Shown piece after piece: positions 26,156 to 38,950 of a stretch of DNA of 64,000 bases. The position numbers and the translations under genes were made by a program. The number at the start of each line of letters is the position of its first letter. Position 1 is the stretch's first letter. This DNA is from Aselliscus stoliczkanus (lineage: Eukaryota > Chordata > Mammalia > Chiroptera > Hipposideridae), in contig CM066736.1 in assembly GCA_033961575.1 (NCBI GenBank), positions 78,764,852-78,828,851 of the forward strand, read 5' to 3'. The notes under the pieces are model-generated. The model saw nothing but the letters and a program-made list of their open reading frames with translations, made no database searches and was not told where the DNA came from.

Positions 26156-26232
26156 TTTGTTGGAAAAGTCATGACATATTTTTTCTATGTTTTTCATTGC
26201 AAGAATGCATCATGATTTTTCGGACAACCCAA
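26156..26232. mobile_element. Second copy of the 80-bp palindromic MITE, opposite orientation
   Basis: GGAAAAGTCATGACATATTT and the right end ATTTTTCGGACAACCCAA match 19134-19215 reversed, with a small deletion at one end. TA lies on both sides, within AT repeats. Confidence 0.75.
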
Positions 26233-26236
26233 TATA

Positions 26237-26238
26237 TG

Positions 26239-26279
<41 letters not shown>
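26237..26279 (+). repeat. (AT)n microsatellite
   Basis: About 21 AT units, next to the 26156-26232 MITE. A shorter AT run is at 26141-26155. Confidence 0.95.
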
Positions 26280-26282
<3 letters not shown>

Positions 26283-26429
26283 GATTCCTCACAAGATGGA
26301 ATGTTCTGTGATGTCAGAGACTTAAGCATTAATGTCATGCACATAGCAAGTATTCAGTTTGGTTGGGGAAAATATAATTTTTATCGAGTACCTCTTCTGT
26401 ATATGAAATCGTTTTTTGCAACTATCTAA

Positions 26430-26575
26430 CAATCACAGTTTTATAATGTGGAAACGAAGACCAGAGAAGTTAAGGAACTATCCCAAAGTCGCACACTTCA
26501 TAAGTAAAGTCAGCCTTCAAACCCAGGTCTGTCGGCTCCAAAACTTGTACACTTTTCACTATATTACAGTGTCTC
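26430..26575 (-). mobile_element. MIR fragment, antisense
   Basis: GTTAAGGAACTATCCCAAAG, TCAAACCCAGGTCTGTCGGC. Confidence 0.8.
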
Positions 26576-27052
26576 ATTGATTGATTGAGTCACTCACTTC
26601 TTAAACACATATTTCTCTTTTTTACCAAACTTATTGGGGATGACATTGGTTAATAATATTATATAGGTTTCAAGCATACAATTCTGTAATACATCATCTG
26701 TAAAGTGCATTGTGGGCTCACCACCCAAAGTCTAGTCTCTTCCTGTCACTACATATCTGACCTCCTTGTTTGTTCATTTGTTGCTTTCTATTTTATATCC
26801 CACATATGAGAGAAATCATATGATTCTTTTCCTTTTCCATCTGACTTATTTTGTTTAGCATGATACTCTCAAGATCCATCCATGTTGTCACAAATGGCAG
26901 TATTTTATCCTTTCTTGTGGCCAAGTAGTATTCCACTGTATATGTATACCACATCTTCTTTATCTAGTCATCTATTGAAAGACACTTAGGTTGTTTCCAC
27001 ATGTGGGCTACCATGAATAATGCTGCAATGAACATAGGGATATGTATACATA

Positions 27053-27205
27053 TCCAAAAAATGTATCCACATTTTAAGAAAGGAAAAGCTGTATTAAAAT
27101 TGTAATACTCAATATATATTGATAACAAAAGATGAATGCAAGTCACATTTGACTTGTGTAATCATAAGAAGTGCTCAAAATGGTTACTATCAGTGTCTAG
27201 ACACA
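27053..27205 (+). mobile_element. Partial relative of the 6177 MITE inserted in an L1
   Basis: CCAAAAAATGTATCCACATT and CTGTATTAAAATTGTAATAC match the left end of the 6177-6381 element for about 60 bases; the inner sequence differs. The right end is lost in a TTTA repeat. Confidence 0.65.
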
Positions 27206-27208
27206 CAC

Positions 27209-27210
27209 AT

Positions 27211-27257
<47 letters not shown>

Positions 27258-27261
27258 TAGA
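27209..27261 (+). repeat. (TTTA)n microsatellite
   Basis: About 13 TTTA units. It marks the end of the partial MITE inserted in the L1. Confidence 0.95.
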
Positions 27262-27747
27262 TAAATGTTTTCAGATTTTTGGGGTAGGTACCCAGAGAGG
27301 GATTGCTAGATCATATGGTAGCTCTGTTCTTAATTGTTTGAGAAACCTCCGTACTGTTCTCCATAGTGGCTGTACCCCAATTTACATTCACACCAGCAGT
27401 GTATGAGAGTTCCTTTTTCTCAATATCCTCTCCAATACTTGTTATTTCTTGTCTTGTTGATGATAGCCATTGTAACAAGTGTGAGGTGGTATTGATTGTG
27501 GTTTTGATTTCTATTTCCCTAATAGCTAGTGAAGTTGAGCATTTTTTCAAGTATCTGTTGGCCATTTGTATGCCTTCTTGGGAAAAGTGTTCAGGTCCTC
27601 TGCCCATTTTTTAATTGGATTGTTTGTTTTTATTGTTGTTCAGTATGAGTTCTTTTTATTTTTTGGATATTAGCCCCTTATCGAGGATATTATTTCCAAA
27701 TATCTGCTCCCATTTGGTTGGTTGCCTTTTTGTTTTGTTGATGGTTT

Positions 27748-28105
27748 AACATGTAGTTCTTGAATGCTTATGTAAGTGCCTGGCACTGTTCTAGGAACTG
27801 AGACTACAGTATAGTGATGAACACAACAGAAGAGTCTCTGCCTTCTGGAGCTAACACTGTGGTGAGAGTCAGACAATAAATAAATAAGCAAATAAAATAA
27901 GTTCAGATGATGATAAATGATATGAAGAAAATAACAGCTGGATAAATGAGGGGGTGATATAAAGTAGTGGTGAAGAGAGTGGTTTCTTGATGGTCAGGGC
28001 AGACTCCTTTGAGACGGTAACACTTCAACTGACCTTTGAAGAATAACAAGGATGTAAAAATCCTGTAGGTAAATGTAAAAGCAAACATAAAGCCCCTAAG
28101 GCAGA
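27748..28105 (-). mobile_element. L2 fragment, antisense
   Basis: AAGTGCCTGGCACTGTTCTA, TCTGGAGCTAACACTGTGGT, GACAATAAATAAATAAGCA and TCAACTGACCTTTGAAGAAT. Confidence 0.7.
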
Positions 28106-29160
28106 AATAAACTTGACTTTGAATCTCTATTGTAAAATAGAGTAAAAGAGGAACTCAAAAAGGAAACAGATATTCATGACCAAAAATTCTTTTGCCCCCT
28201 ACAAAAGCTATAGGATTTAGATATTAAATCAAATCCTTAGGGTTGCAAAAAAAGCAAAGGCACTTCAAGGGAAATGGGATACATGCAGCCTGCCTTGCCC
28301 TACCTCCATCTCCCTCCCCCAACATATACCTGTGAGGGAACATGGAATCTATTTGCTCACAGAAAATATTTGTTTCCTGGGCTATGTTTTATGGGCAACA
28401 CTACGGATGTTGTTTGAAATTAGGGTTTTTTGAATATTAATGAACAGACTTTGAGACCAGTGACAATGTGGGCTAAGGGGAGTTTAGACTTCTAACCCAA
28501 AGAAATGTTGATCTCAACATAGCTATGATAATTATACATGATTTTTTTTTTGTTTTTTTTTAGTAAGGGATACACTCTGCAGATAGCATTGCCTTAAAAA
28601 TCAAATTAAATTAAAAAGGGCTTTGAAATCTTTACCACTGCCAACTGTCCGTGTATATGTCAAATGGAATAAAAAAGTTTGCTATCAACTCAGCATAGCT
28701 GTAAGAAGTCTTTGACTAATGGTTTGCTTGGTGTAAGAATATGACATCATACCAGGCATGGGGGAGCTTGGGTTCCAGTTTTCAAACAGGTAGCCCCATG
28801 CATGCTTTAAAATTCTCAGTGTAGCTGCCGAAAAACATGTCATGTTGAAAATCCTTTCACTTCAGGAGTTGATTCTTTATATTAAGTTCTGAGATAGTGA
28901 ATAACATTATTACTCCGATAAGTATTAAACTATGATGAACCTACCCCTTCCCTCCCTTCCTCAAGCACTCGGCCGCTTCAGCTTCTTAGGTTCTCTTTCA
29001 AACTGTGACAAATGGATGAGAATCAAGTGTGGTTTAAAGAAGTTACAACAGCTAACACTGAGTACTTGGTGTATAATAGACTTATCAGCATTTATTGAGC
29101 CCTTATAGTGTACTATGTTAAGTGCTTTATGAGAATTATCTTGTAGACTGTTTAAAAATA
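28105..29160. other. Unassigned intron sequence
   Basis: No repeat or gene recognised except a MIR-like end at 29080-29145. Confidence 0.55.
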
Positions 29161-29164
29161 GCAA

Positions 29165-30060
29165 TTCTTAAACATTTTGGTATCAGGACCCCTTTTTACT
29201 CAAAATTAATGAAGAACCCTACATTGTTTATATACGTTATATCTATCAATATGTATCATATTAGAAATTAAAACAGAGAACTCAAAAAAATTATTAGTTT
29301 ATAAATAACAATAAAATCATTACATGTTAATATAGGTAACTTTTTTTATGAGAAATATCTACATTTTTTCAAAACAAGAAAAGTTAACAAGAAAACTGTC
29401 CTTGTTTTACATTTTTCAAATCTCTTCTGTCTAGATTAATACACACCTAGATTCCCTTCATCTGTATTTAATCTGTTGTGCATGTTGTTTTAGTCATAGT
29501 GAATGAAGAAAATGTAGCTCTTTTACGGATATATAAATGGAGAAAGGCATAATGTTTTCATAGCCTTTTCAAGTAATTGTGGCTATTCTACTCTGATGTT
29601 ACACTACAACTTGATCAGTGGTTGTTTTTTAAAGATTAGTTGTATTTTGGAATTTGATACCATATCCACAATTTATCTGTACTATGTTACACTAAAATTC
29701 ATTCATTTATCTTACACTCTAAATGAACCTTTTACTCATGCATGAGTTTGTAATATGTATTGATTAGTTGGAAAATATTGGTTCACTGAGTTATACATCA
29801 TCCAGATATTGACATCAAAAATTCCTAGTTGTCAATATTACCAGCCATCCCATAGAGAAAGTCTTTAAGGCTTAGGAAACTGTTTTGTATATAGTGACAG
29901 ATTTAAGGTTTCCAAATTCTAATGTTGGGTTGAAAACAAATTTTACAATTTTCAAAAACTGGCATCAGTTGTTTTCTCAAAGAAACAAACTCACTCATTA
30001 ATTTTCAGGTTGCCAAATACTCAAGACTGAATAACCATAGTTTGTATGTCAGTATTCTTT
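29165..30060. mobile_element. Old interspersed repeat, second and longer copy
   Basis: It opens ACATTTTGGTATCAGGACCC, followed by GTTATATCTATCAATATGTA, ATTAGAAATTAAAACAGAG and ACATGTTAATATAGGTAAC. The first 240 bases match 10458-11090. The length and familiar reading suggest a decayed DNA transposon, perhaps hAT; no intact frame remains. Confidence 0.5.
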
Positions 30061-30484
30061 CAATTAAAAATGGTGTTCAGTGAAAATGTGGTTAGTTTAG
30101 CTTGCAACTCAAAAGTTGCACAAACATTATTTTCTTGAGAAGACATATGCAATATACAGAAGTGCTTTAAGCATTCTTCTCGTTTCATCACACAGAATAT
30201 TATAACATTGTGGACTCAAAGTTCAAGATTTTATGAAATTCATAATTTTTACTACTCATAAAGCTATTCTTAAGTGAAACTTACTTTTTATTCATTGTGA
30301 ATGTTTGTTTACTGAAGAATTCAGTGATTACTAGTACACTTTGGTGCCGCTGCCTTGACTTATGCTAAGGAAAAGTTTAACTCAATATTACCTTTTCACC
30401 ATCCATGCAAATGTAAACACAATGAAAAAGACAAATTACATTTTATTATTATAAAAAATGTTTTTGAGCACTACTAGTTTATAA

Positions 30485-30605
30485 CTAACCCTAAAGCTAT
30501 TATTATTTCCTTTTTTGTAGGCAAGAAAACTATAGTTCAGAGAACTTGAGAGAATTATTCAGATCACAAGCCAGGACGTGGTAGAGCTAGGATCTAAACA
30601 CAGCA
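30485..30605 (-). mobile_element. MIR fragment, antisense
   Basis: GTAGGCAAGAAAACTATAGT, GTGGTAGAGCTAGGATCTAA. Confidence 0.65.
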
Positions 30606-31460
30606 GAAATAATATTTCCAGAGCTTGCTTTCTTGCTTTCTTAATCCATTTGAAGAGAGTGGCACCTTATAGCTGATAGCAAGTTCCCATTTCCAATCCC
30701 CATTGGCTTAGTCAAGATTGGTAGAGATAGGCATATGAGTTGATGGCTTGTTATGTCAAAGTCACAACTGGTTATTTTCAAGTTATCATTTCAAAGGAGA
30801 ATTATTTTTGAGGGATATAAGTTTATGGTTGTAGCAAGTGAGCACCTACAGTACTGCCAAGAAATAGTAGAAGGGAAGAATAAATGTACACTGCCAGAAA
30901 TTAAAAAAAAAAAAAAGTCTAGGAATCAGTCTTTAAAAAAAAAATCCTCATGGTTCAGTAGAGTGAAAAGAATAAGATTGTTTTGTTCAACAGTTTGTGG
31001 TTTTCAAGATTTGGAAGAGAAAGAAGAAGATGACCTAAATTGCTAGTTTGAGAGAAATGGGAAAATTATACTTTTGAAACACAATGAATCAAAAGAAATG
31101 ATCTATGAAGTGATCATTCTCAGATGTTGGCATTTTGCAATATCCTGGGCAATAAGAAATGAGGAAATTAGTTAGGACAGAAGCAGTGGGGATAGAAATA
31201 AAGATATAAAAACAAGAGGTACCCAAGAGATAGAATCAACAGAACTTGGCAAATGATGGATGAGAGTATCCAGGGAGAAGAAGAGCCAAACATAAATTTG
31301 AAATATGCCATACCCACACTGTTCCTATGTATATAGCGCATCTACCCAAAAAGACTATCAACTCCTTGACAAAAATGACTATGTCTTTATTTTTATTTTT
31401 GTTTTTTTTTAGTAGAAATGGTTACATACTGTTTGTATTTATTTATTTTGTTTCATTTTA
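30605..31460. other. Unassigned intron sequence
   Basis: A 97-codon frame at 30753-31046 is lysine-rich because of A-runs and is not a credible gene. Confidence 0.6.
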
Positions 31461-31462
31461 TT

Positions 31463-31993
31463 TTAAGATTTTGTTGGGGAATTGGGGGAGGGGAACCATG
31501 TTGGGGAGTTGAGGAAGGGGAGCAGCCAAGTTGTTGCTCTTCAGTCTTAGTTGTGGGGGGTGCAGCAAGCTCAGCTCCAAGTCCAGTCATCATCTGGCTG
31601 CCGTGGGCAACTCCCAGCTGCTCAGCTCAAAGTGCTGTGTTCAACCTTAGCTGTGGGTGGGTGTAGCCACCATCCCATGCAGGAGTTGAACAGGCAACCT
31701 TATTGTTAAAGAGCATGCGCTCTATCCCCTGAGCCACCCAGGCAGCAGCTCAGCTCAAGGTGCAGAGTTCAGTCTTTAGTTGCAGGATGGCATAGCCATC
31801 ATCCCATGCAGGAGTCGAACATACAACCTTATTAGGAACACATGCTCTCACCAACTGAGCCATCCTGCCACCTGGTGGCAGCACAGCTCTGATGCAGCTT
31901 ACTGGCCCATGTGGGAATCAAACTGGCAGCCCTGTTGCTCAGAGCTTGCACTCTTAAGCAAACTTTTAACCAACTGGGCCACTCAGCCGGCCC
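31463..31993 (-). mobile_element. Long composite VES-like bat SINE, minus strand
   Basis: About 530 bp. The complement of the CCCCAATAAAATCTT-like tail leads into repeated modules (GAGTTGAACAGGCAACC, GAGTCGAACATACAACC, GGGAATCAAACTGGCAGCCC) ending CACTCAGCCGGCCCC. It is three or four tRNA-like units long. The 82-aa frames inside are not genes. Confidence 0.85.
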
Positions 31994-32179
31994 CTTTTAT
32001 TTTCTTTTGTTCACAGAATTTGACGTAATTTTGAGTACATAGTAAATATTCAAATAAATAAATGCAGGATTAATTAGGCAATTCAATCTCTCTGACATGA
32101 AAACCAAATAACCCCTCATATCCTCTTTCATCTACCCTTCCTTATTAGTTCATTCATACAAATTATTTCAAGTATTAAT

Positions 32180-32900
32180 CAGTTTAGTTTAATCCAGCAA
32201 ATATTTACTGAGCATTTGCTGTTATCAGGAATCAGACTGAGAGCAAGAAATACAGTTGCAAATATAGTGTGGCCTCTGCTCTCCAGATGCTAAGAATCTA
32301 GAGGAAGAGAGACATTTAACAAATAACTTTGTGGTCTTTGTCATGTTATGAATGTATTGTGTGGAATCATGGAAAAAACAGCAATTACATCTGCCTGAAA
32401 CAGCTGGAGAAAACATCACAGATAGCCTTTGAGATGAATTTTAATGTTTGAATAGGAATTTTTTGTTTGTTTGTTTTGTTTGTTTGTTTTGATTTTTTTG
32501 AGGGCAGTGTCACTGGCCCTCATATGTGGGACCTGAACCGGGGCTGCTGGCTTCTCAAGCCAGCACTTAACCACCGCGCCACTCGGCCAGCCCTCTGAAT
32601 AGGAATTTGACAAGAGAAGAGAAGCATTCCAGGCAGAGGAAGCGGTTCTGTTCAGTTTGTTCAAGAGTTTATTCAGTTCTTTACAGGTATAGATGCCACA
32701 TGATTCTGGCTTAGAAAGTGAGTGATTCAGTTTTGATGTTTTGGATTGATGCTCACAGTGTAATAAGGGAGATAAGCATGTAAACAAGTACCATACAATG
32801 TGCTTGTGCAATAATAAACTTGTGAACTGAGCACCGAGTAATAAAGAGAAAAGTGAAGGGGAAAGTGAACACCTAATCTGGGTCAGGAACTTTCCTTTCC
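32180..32900 (-). mobile_element. L2 fragment, antisense, split by a short SINE
   Basis: CCAGCAAATATTTACTGAGC at 32196 and the continuation GAGAAGCATTCCAGGCAGAG after the SINE at 32462-32595. Confidence 0.6.
32462..32595 (-). mobile_element. Short tRNA-derived bat SINE, minus strand
   Basis: Reverse complement of the short SINE: T-rich tail (TTTG repeats), then GAGGGCAGTGTCACTGGCCC to CCGCGCCACTCGGCC. Duplications TGAATAGGAATTT lie at 32449-32461 and 32596-32608. Confidence 0.9.
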
Positions 32901-34165
32901 GTGCTGCCCAGGGACGTATAAGGCCACACAGAAGAAAGTACAAGTTAGTTGAATAATGAACAGTTCACAAAATGGCGACTCTTAGATTGTATCTCTGGCT
33001 TGTACATATATTTTCTTTAGTCCTCACACGTTGATCTGTATGGTAGCCATGGAATATACCTCACGAACTGCCAACTACAGGGAGCATAATTGACTAAAAG
33101 CATATATAATTCTCCAACATTTAAAAATTGATATTTTACTTAAGGAAATTTGATTTCCAGCTTCCCTCAGGGGGGAAAAAAAACAAGCTCCCAACATCGG
33201 GTTCCCTCTAGAGTGCCCACTGTCCATAAAAGCTGAACAGCACTGCTTCCCTTTAGATGAGATATATGCCCCTTCCTCACTTCCCCCTATTTTATTCCCA
33301 ACATGAAGACTGGTTGCCATTTAGTCACAGTCATGCTCTCCTGTGCATACTTCACACTCCTATATATGTTGTCATAGCATTTGAGTTTGAGATCCATTAT
33401 TTTGAATCTCAATATTCCACCATAAGGATAAACTGAGTCAGGCTGGAAAGCCAGAAGAACAATGAGGAAAGCTAATGATGTTCTAAGCTAGGGCAGTGAT
33501 AATAATTGTTAAGAAGAACTGGATGGATTTGAGGGATAGTTTATGGGTAGAATCAACAAGATATGATATTTAGTAAAATATGAAGAGCAATGGGCAGGCA
33601 GGAGTCAGGGATGTCAGGTTTCTTGATGGGGTAACTGACTGATCCATGAACTTCCCCATTTCTTTCTTATACACCCAAACTATTCTATACAGATAGCTAT
33701 TTTAATCCTTTATATGCCAGGAAGTTTTCAGAGAACACAAGCAGAGATGTCCTTGTAAATAGAAGACTTAATGGGGTGACAAAAGAGAAACTCTGTTGTT
33801 AACCCAACACATTGGAAAAATGATCAAGAAGTTGAGACTATGTTGGGAGCTGATGACAAGTATATATAAACTTCGAATGACATTCCAGTTAAATAGTATT
33901 GCAGGGGAAATTGTAGAGTGGTGTGTCATTGACAACATTCTACATTAGATCTTAAGAATTCATAGCTCAAATATTATATTGTATCCCAAATTACTCTCCT
34001 TGCTTTTTGACTCGATCCACTCATCCTAGACTCAATTCAGCTTGCACACTGTCCTTGAATTGATCACGATACAACATCACATTTATCAAGTCATTCCTTA
34101 TTAAGAAAACCTAGTTTCTCCAAGGAAGCCATACCCCTAGGCCTGGCATTTGTAAATGGTTCACA
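32900..34165. other. Unassigned intron sequence
   Basis: Nothing recognisable on either strand. Confidence 0.55.
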
Positions 34166-34169
34166 TATA

Positions 34170-34251
34170 TGCGATCAGACAATTAAGTTCGGAAACTTTC
34201 CACCATGTAAATGCAGAGTGGAAAGTTCGTGAGCTTAATTGTCCCAACTTG
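34170..34251. mobile_element. 82-bp palindromic MITE of another family
   Basis: GACAATTAAGTTCGGAAACTTTCCAC and its near complement GTGGAAAGTTCGTGAGCTTAATTGTC form the arms around a 14-base centre. TA is present on both sides (34168-34169, 34252-34253). Outermost bases are diverged. Confidence 0.7.
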
Positions 34252-34479
34252 TACCCTCAAAGACTTGTTGTAAGGATTAAAGGAAATAACTGCCTGGCAT
34301 GTATTCCTGCTGTTTCTGCAATTACCCACATTATTTTCTTGCCAGTATCTTATCTAGTCGTGAAGAGGGAGTTGTGAGGTCTAGCACAGTGCCTGACATG
34401 TAGAAAGCACTCAGCGAGTGTTTACTACTGTTATCAATATTCTTTCTCAAGACCTCAGTTTCTGCCACTCTACTGAAAT

Positions 34480-35300
34480 CAACAGATCTCTCAGACTTAA
34501 AAGAATCCAAACTGCCTTCCTGACGTACTTCTCCCAAACTGGTTTCCTTATCCCACTCACGGTCTTCTCCACCTCACATATGGCAACGCTGTCCAGCTAT
34601 GCATCATCTTTGATTATTCTTTCCTTCACACATTCCAATTATGAAAAGGTTCTGTCAATTCTCCCTTCAAATCATGTCTCAACTTTTGCCATCTCCACTG
34701 CTACCAGCCCACCAGCTGCCATCAATTTCTGACCTGGCCTGCTACAACTGGTGTCCCTATTCCCCACTTTGACTTTCTCCAATAAGTTTTTTTAAACAGC
34801 AACAAGTGTTATCTTAAACATATTCAGATCATTTTATTTCCCTGCTTGAAATCTTCATGGCGGCAAAGCCTTATAGTTTGTTACTCTCCCCTAGTGTCTG
34901 AACCCTGGTACTCTCTCTAACCTCATTTCTCCCCTGCTTCCCTGTCACTCTGTAGCTATTCTGCTCTCATTTTAGTTCTTGAACAAGTCAAGCACTTTCT
35001 TCTTTAAGGGCTTGGCACACCTTATTCCTCTACCTAGAACTCTCTTAACTGCAGTACTGCCTTACATCCTATGCCCATTTCAACTCTGGGTCTTTCCTCA
35101 TTTTCACTGAACATTTTTGGCCATTTTTCCTTCTTCTCCATTTTTTCTGTCTCCTTCTGTCTTCCAAGGAATCATCACTGTTAACTGCAAAGTAGTGTGA
35201 CTTGATCATCACTTTAATACATCCACATGACTTTATCACATTCACATACCTATCAGCGAGTGCTTCTTCACCTCTGAAGTTGTGAACCCTGAAATCCCAC
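34480..35300 (+). mobile_element. L2 fragment, sense, pyrimidine-rich
   Basis: CTGCTTGAAATCTTCATGGC, AACAAGTCAAGCACTTTCTT and CTACCTAGAACTCTCTTAAC recall L2 ORF2 codons. The 104-aa frame at 34418-34732 lies in it and is not a gene. Confidence 0.55.
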
Positions 35301-38300
35301 AGTCTCCACAGCCTGCTGTCCCCACTTCATCCTCTGTTTCCCATAGTTCTCTACTTTAACCTTGTTATGGTCTGTCTTTCTACCTGCTTTTATTCTTCTA
35401 CCCTGTGAGCATCCCCCTTGCTTCTCTTCCTTCCCTAATTTTCTGATTTATATAATTCATTCTGTTGAAAGTCAACCCCATTTGATTTTTTAACCTCATC
35501 CCTAGAACAACTAAAACTTCCCTTTTCACTGTTCAGGTTTACTTAGCATTGTGGAAGAAAAATCCCATAATCACACTGATGGTGTCCCACCCTTACTGAT
35601 CCCAAAATGCTTCTCTGCCTCACCTAACTCTTTACTGCTTTAGTTAAGTCTCCAAATTTATTCTAGACTTTTCCCTCTGATGTCCTGACATCTAAATGTA
35701 TAAAGCAAATATGTGTTATCATTCAAGAACTCCTTCAGCTTTTTTCTCCTCTACCTTTGAATGACCCTATAATTTCTTCCATCTTGAAACAAAACTTTAT
35801 CTATAGGAACTTGGTCATTTGTATCTCAGATAGAGAGTATTTCTCTCCTTACCCAAAGCTGGAGGTACGCTCTCCAAAAACAAACTCACTTTTTCTTTTG
35901 TTAGACCAGTTTTACAAGTATAATGCATGTGTATGTGTTAGACCAGTTTTACAAGTATAATGCATGTGTATAGTAAGATATATTTATATGGAAAAATTAA
36001 AGATGACTCAAGATAACAAAAGTAAAAAGATCTGTAATTCTGATATCCTTTGAGAACCACTAATAACATATTGGTGGACACATACCTACACTTTTTTTTC
36101 TATGCATATATACTACAAAGTGATTAAAATTTAAACCCTCTATTGTATTCTACTTTCTTACCTAAAGATGTGTTGTAAAGACCTTTTCATATCATATTGC
36201 AATTGTATTCCTTGATGTGGCTATACCTACCACACGTAGTATATTTAACCAGTACCTATGGCAGGACTCAAAGAATCTGAACTCGAGGCACTATTCTCAC
36301 CCCTCTGTCTTCGGGAGTACTCTCCATCTCTTCTCTACTTTCAGTCTTCCTCTCTAAGGGCTTCTTCCCTTTAGCCCATAGACATGCTTGAGTCCCTTCC
36401 CCACCATCCTCTTAAATCTTTACTCTGCCTCCTTCACATCAGACATGATCACATATCTCCCCTAAGAATAAAAGCCTTTCACAAAAGCAGTAACCTACCT
36501 TTCCTATATCACCCTTTACTTCTTAGGAGTTATTTGGCATGCTCTAATCTGGCATTTTATTTCTAACTATTTGTAGAAACTGACCGTCTCCATTATCTTC
36601 CATCCCTTACAATACTTTCCTACAAATTACTTATGCTATGATCCTACCAAATCTACAGTTACCAATCCCCAAATGCAGATCTCCTGATGGCTTCTCTACT
36701 CAGCAGCTTCCAGAAAAATGCAATTTAATATAGCAAACTATGGGACATTCTAAATACAACTCCTAAAAGTTGTAATTAAGTTAAAATGGTCATCTCTTAT
36801 TTCTAGACTGAGAACAGTTTCTGAATGTAAGTTTTTTTTTTGTTTTGTTTTTAATATTGGAAACGATACTGCAACAGTGCTTTGGACACAAATCTTTACA
36901 CACATCTCTGATTATTTCTTTAGGATAAATTTCTAGAAATGACACTTTAAACAATATTTTAAATGAGTAACAACTTCTAAAAATCAAAGAAATTCTTTGT
37001 CGACAGAACATTCTACAAATGCATGTCCTTATAATATAACTTTATTTTCCTCTTCTTTGTTATAACTTCATTTTGGGGATAATTTTCAATTGGAGATCAA
37101 GCTTTTAATGAAAGAGGAACATTTCTGAGTATAATTATATTTATATTTGCACCAATTAAATGGCAAAGTGTCTTTCCTTTTTGCTGATTCATTTTCTGAG
37201 AGAGGTGGAGTATGGTGCATAAAAAAGGAAGTACCATTTGGCTAAGCAATGAACTTGTGTTCTTGGGTGAGAATTGGTAAATGTGGAAGACTGGGAACTG
37301 GGAGAAAGAATGGTCCATGCCAGCCACATTCATCAGTCATGGAATCTGCCCAGCTACAAGGGAACAGCAGCCCACCCAGAACTGAGGACAGGGCTGTCCT
37401 CACCAGCATGGCACCTCGCAGCTTCCATCAACTACATCAAGTGTCAACGCTTGGTTAATTAGTCACAATTTTCAGGATGTAAGGGTGTCAGCCAGGGGTC
37501 TGCCTGTTCACATGGAGAGATTGCTGCTCAGAGAAGAGAGGTTCAGGGGTCTGGCTCTGCAGCTGGCTGGCTCTGAGATGATTGTCAGGGGACGGGAGTG
37601 ATTCAGTGATAGGGAACAGCAGGCAGTAATTTCACTGCAGTTTTTTATCTGTTCCTCTCTCCATTGAATGCTGCTGGCTGGTAGCGAAGACCTGAAAGGG
37701 AAGGCTGGGAGAGAATAATAGGGGATTTGGGAAAGCACTTTAAATAATTTTCTTAGCTGAATTCAGATGAACCTCTTCTAAAGAACCATGGTGACTGGCC
37801 AGGCCCAGCTGGTAGGCTGGTTAGAATTGAAGCACAAAAGCTTTGGGGAATCCATGGGACCGGAAACATAGGTCCAGTTATACTCTGTCTCTACCTACCT
37901 CTTTTCATTGTGGACTCCTTGATTCATTTATTCTCCTCTTCAGAGTGGATTCAAGGACAGGGGAATGTGTATTAGTAAATGCCAGAGCAACTATATTTTC
38001 CAACAATTCTAAGAACAGTGGTTAAATGTTGCTACATTGTCATCAAAGCTATTATTTCAAAGATCTGTTGATTCAGAGAGTAAGTTTTCAACCTGCAACA
38101 AGAATCTACATCCCCCTATAAAGGTTCCTAAAGCATTCCTTTTTCTCTGTTGGCAAAAACAGGTTTCCTACAAATCTAGTCAGAGAACCAAAAGAATCCT
38201 TTAAAGTCATCAGTGCAACCTCTCAATAGATGACTGGGTCCCTTATGTCAAGTGACTAGCCAGCTGCCCATTGAGGGATGGGTCCTCCCTCCCAAAACAG

Positions 38301-38515
38301 CCTGTGTCCACTTTGGACAGCCCCATGTCATCATTCATCCTTCACCTGACCCACAATTTGAATACCTAGGCTTCCCATTTTGTTCTTGCAGCCACACTGA
38401 ACAAAATAGCTTTTACCTCTATATTCAATGATTTAACACATTGTGGACTTTTACTGTGTCCTTTCTGAGTCTTCCCTTTAGAGCTTGAATATTCCCAGTA
38501 AGCTTGCTTGTCTGC
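35300..38515. other. Unassigned intron; GC-richer block at 37250-37740
   Basis: 35300-36700 is pyrimidine-rich and may be decayed L2. 37250-37740 is GC-richer, with overlapping frames on both strands and no repeat I can name; it could be a conserved noncoding element. Confidence 0.45.
35901..35972 (+). repeat. Exact 37-bp tandem duplication
   Basis: TTAGACCAGTTTTACAAGTA... repeats at 35901 and 35938 with no change until the last bases, so the event is recent. Confidence 0.9.
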
Positions 38516-38950
38516 TCATTCATTCATCAAATATTTATTGAACAAATACTATGTGACAAACAAGGCACCAAGAAAAAGATAAACACAGTTCCTGCCTTCT
38601 GCAGTTTTAGTTTAAAGGAAAGATAAACTCATAAACATATAACTTCAAAATAACACAATGTGTGACATAGCTAAGCATATAAATCTACAAATATTCAAAA
38701 GAGGAGTGACTTACTCAGAAAAGAGTTGGAGTGATCATTTACTATTTCCTGGAACAGATGCCATCTGAGCCCCATCTTAGAAAATGGGAAGAAATGGGCC
38801 CGTCAAGGGAAAGATGGGAAGTATCTGGTAAAGAAAACAGCATAAATAAAGGCCAAGAGAAAAGTTATAGTATGGGCTATGCAGGAAAGAGCCACTGTCA
38901 GTGTTCCTAAGAGTGAAAGTACAAAACTGGAAATGAAGAAAATAGGTTAA
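38515..38950 (-). mobile_element. L2 fragment, antisense
   Basis: CATTCATTCATCAAATATTT, AAACAAGGCACCAAGAAAAA, TAAAGGCCAAGAGAAAAGTT. Confidence 0.65.

Larger units (their letters stand above)
26600..27748 (-). mobile_element. L1 3' end fragment, minus strand, interrupted by a MITE and a TTTA repeat
   Basis: On the minus strand this reads as an L1 tail and 3' region. In plus orientation the landmarks are AACTTATTGGGGATGACATT (tail side), CACATATGAGAGAAATCAT, CCATCCATGTTGTCACAAAT, AATAATGCTGCAATGAACAT, then after the insert ACCCAGAGAGGGATTGCTAG and GAGTTCTTTTTATTTTTTGG. The insert spans 27053 to about 27262. No long frame survives. Confidence 0.8.

Noticed and set aside
30753..31046. 97-codon plus-strand frame
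   Set aside because: Lysine runs come from A-tracts; no known domain or exon boundaries.
32416..32943. 175-codon minus-strand frame
   Set aside because: It includes a short SINE and adjacent L2; no domain is visible.
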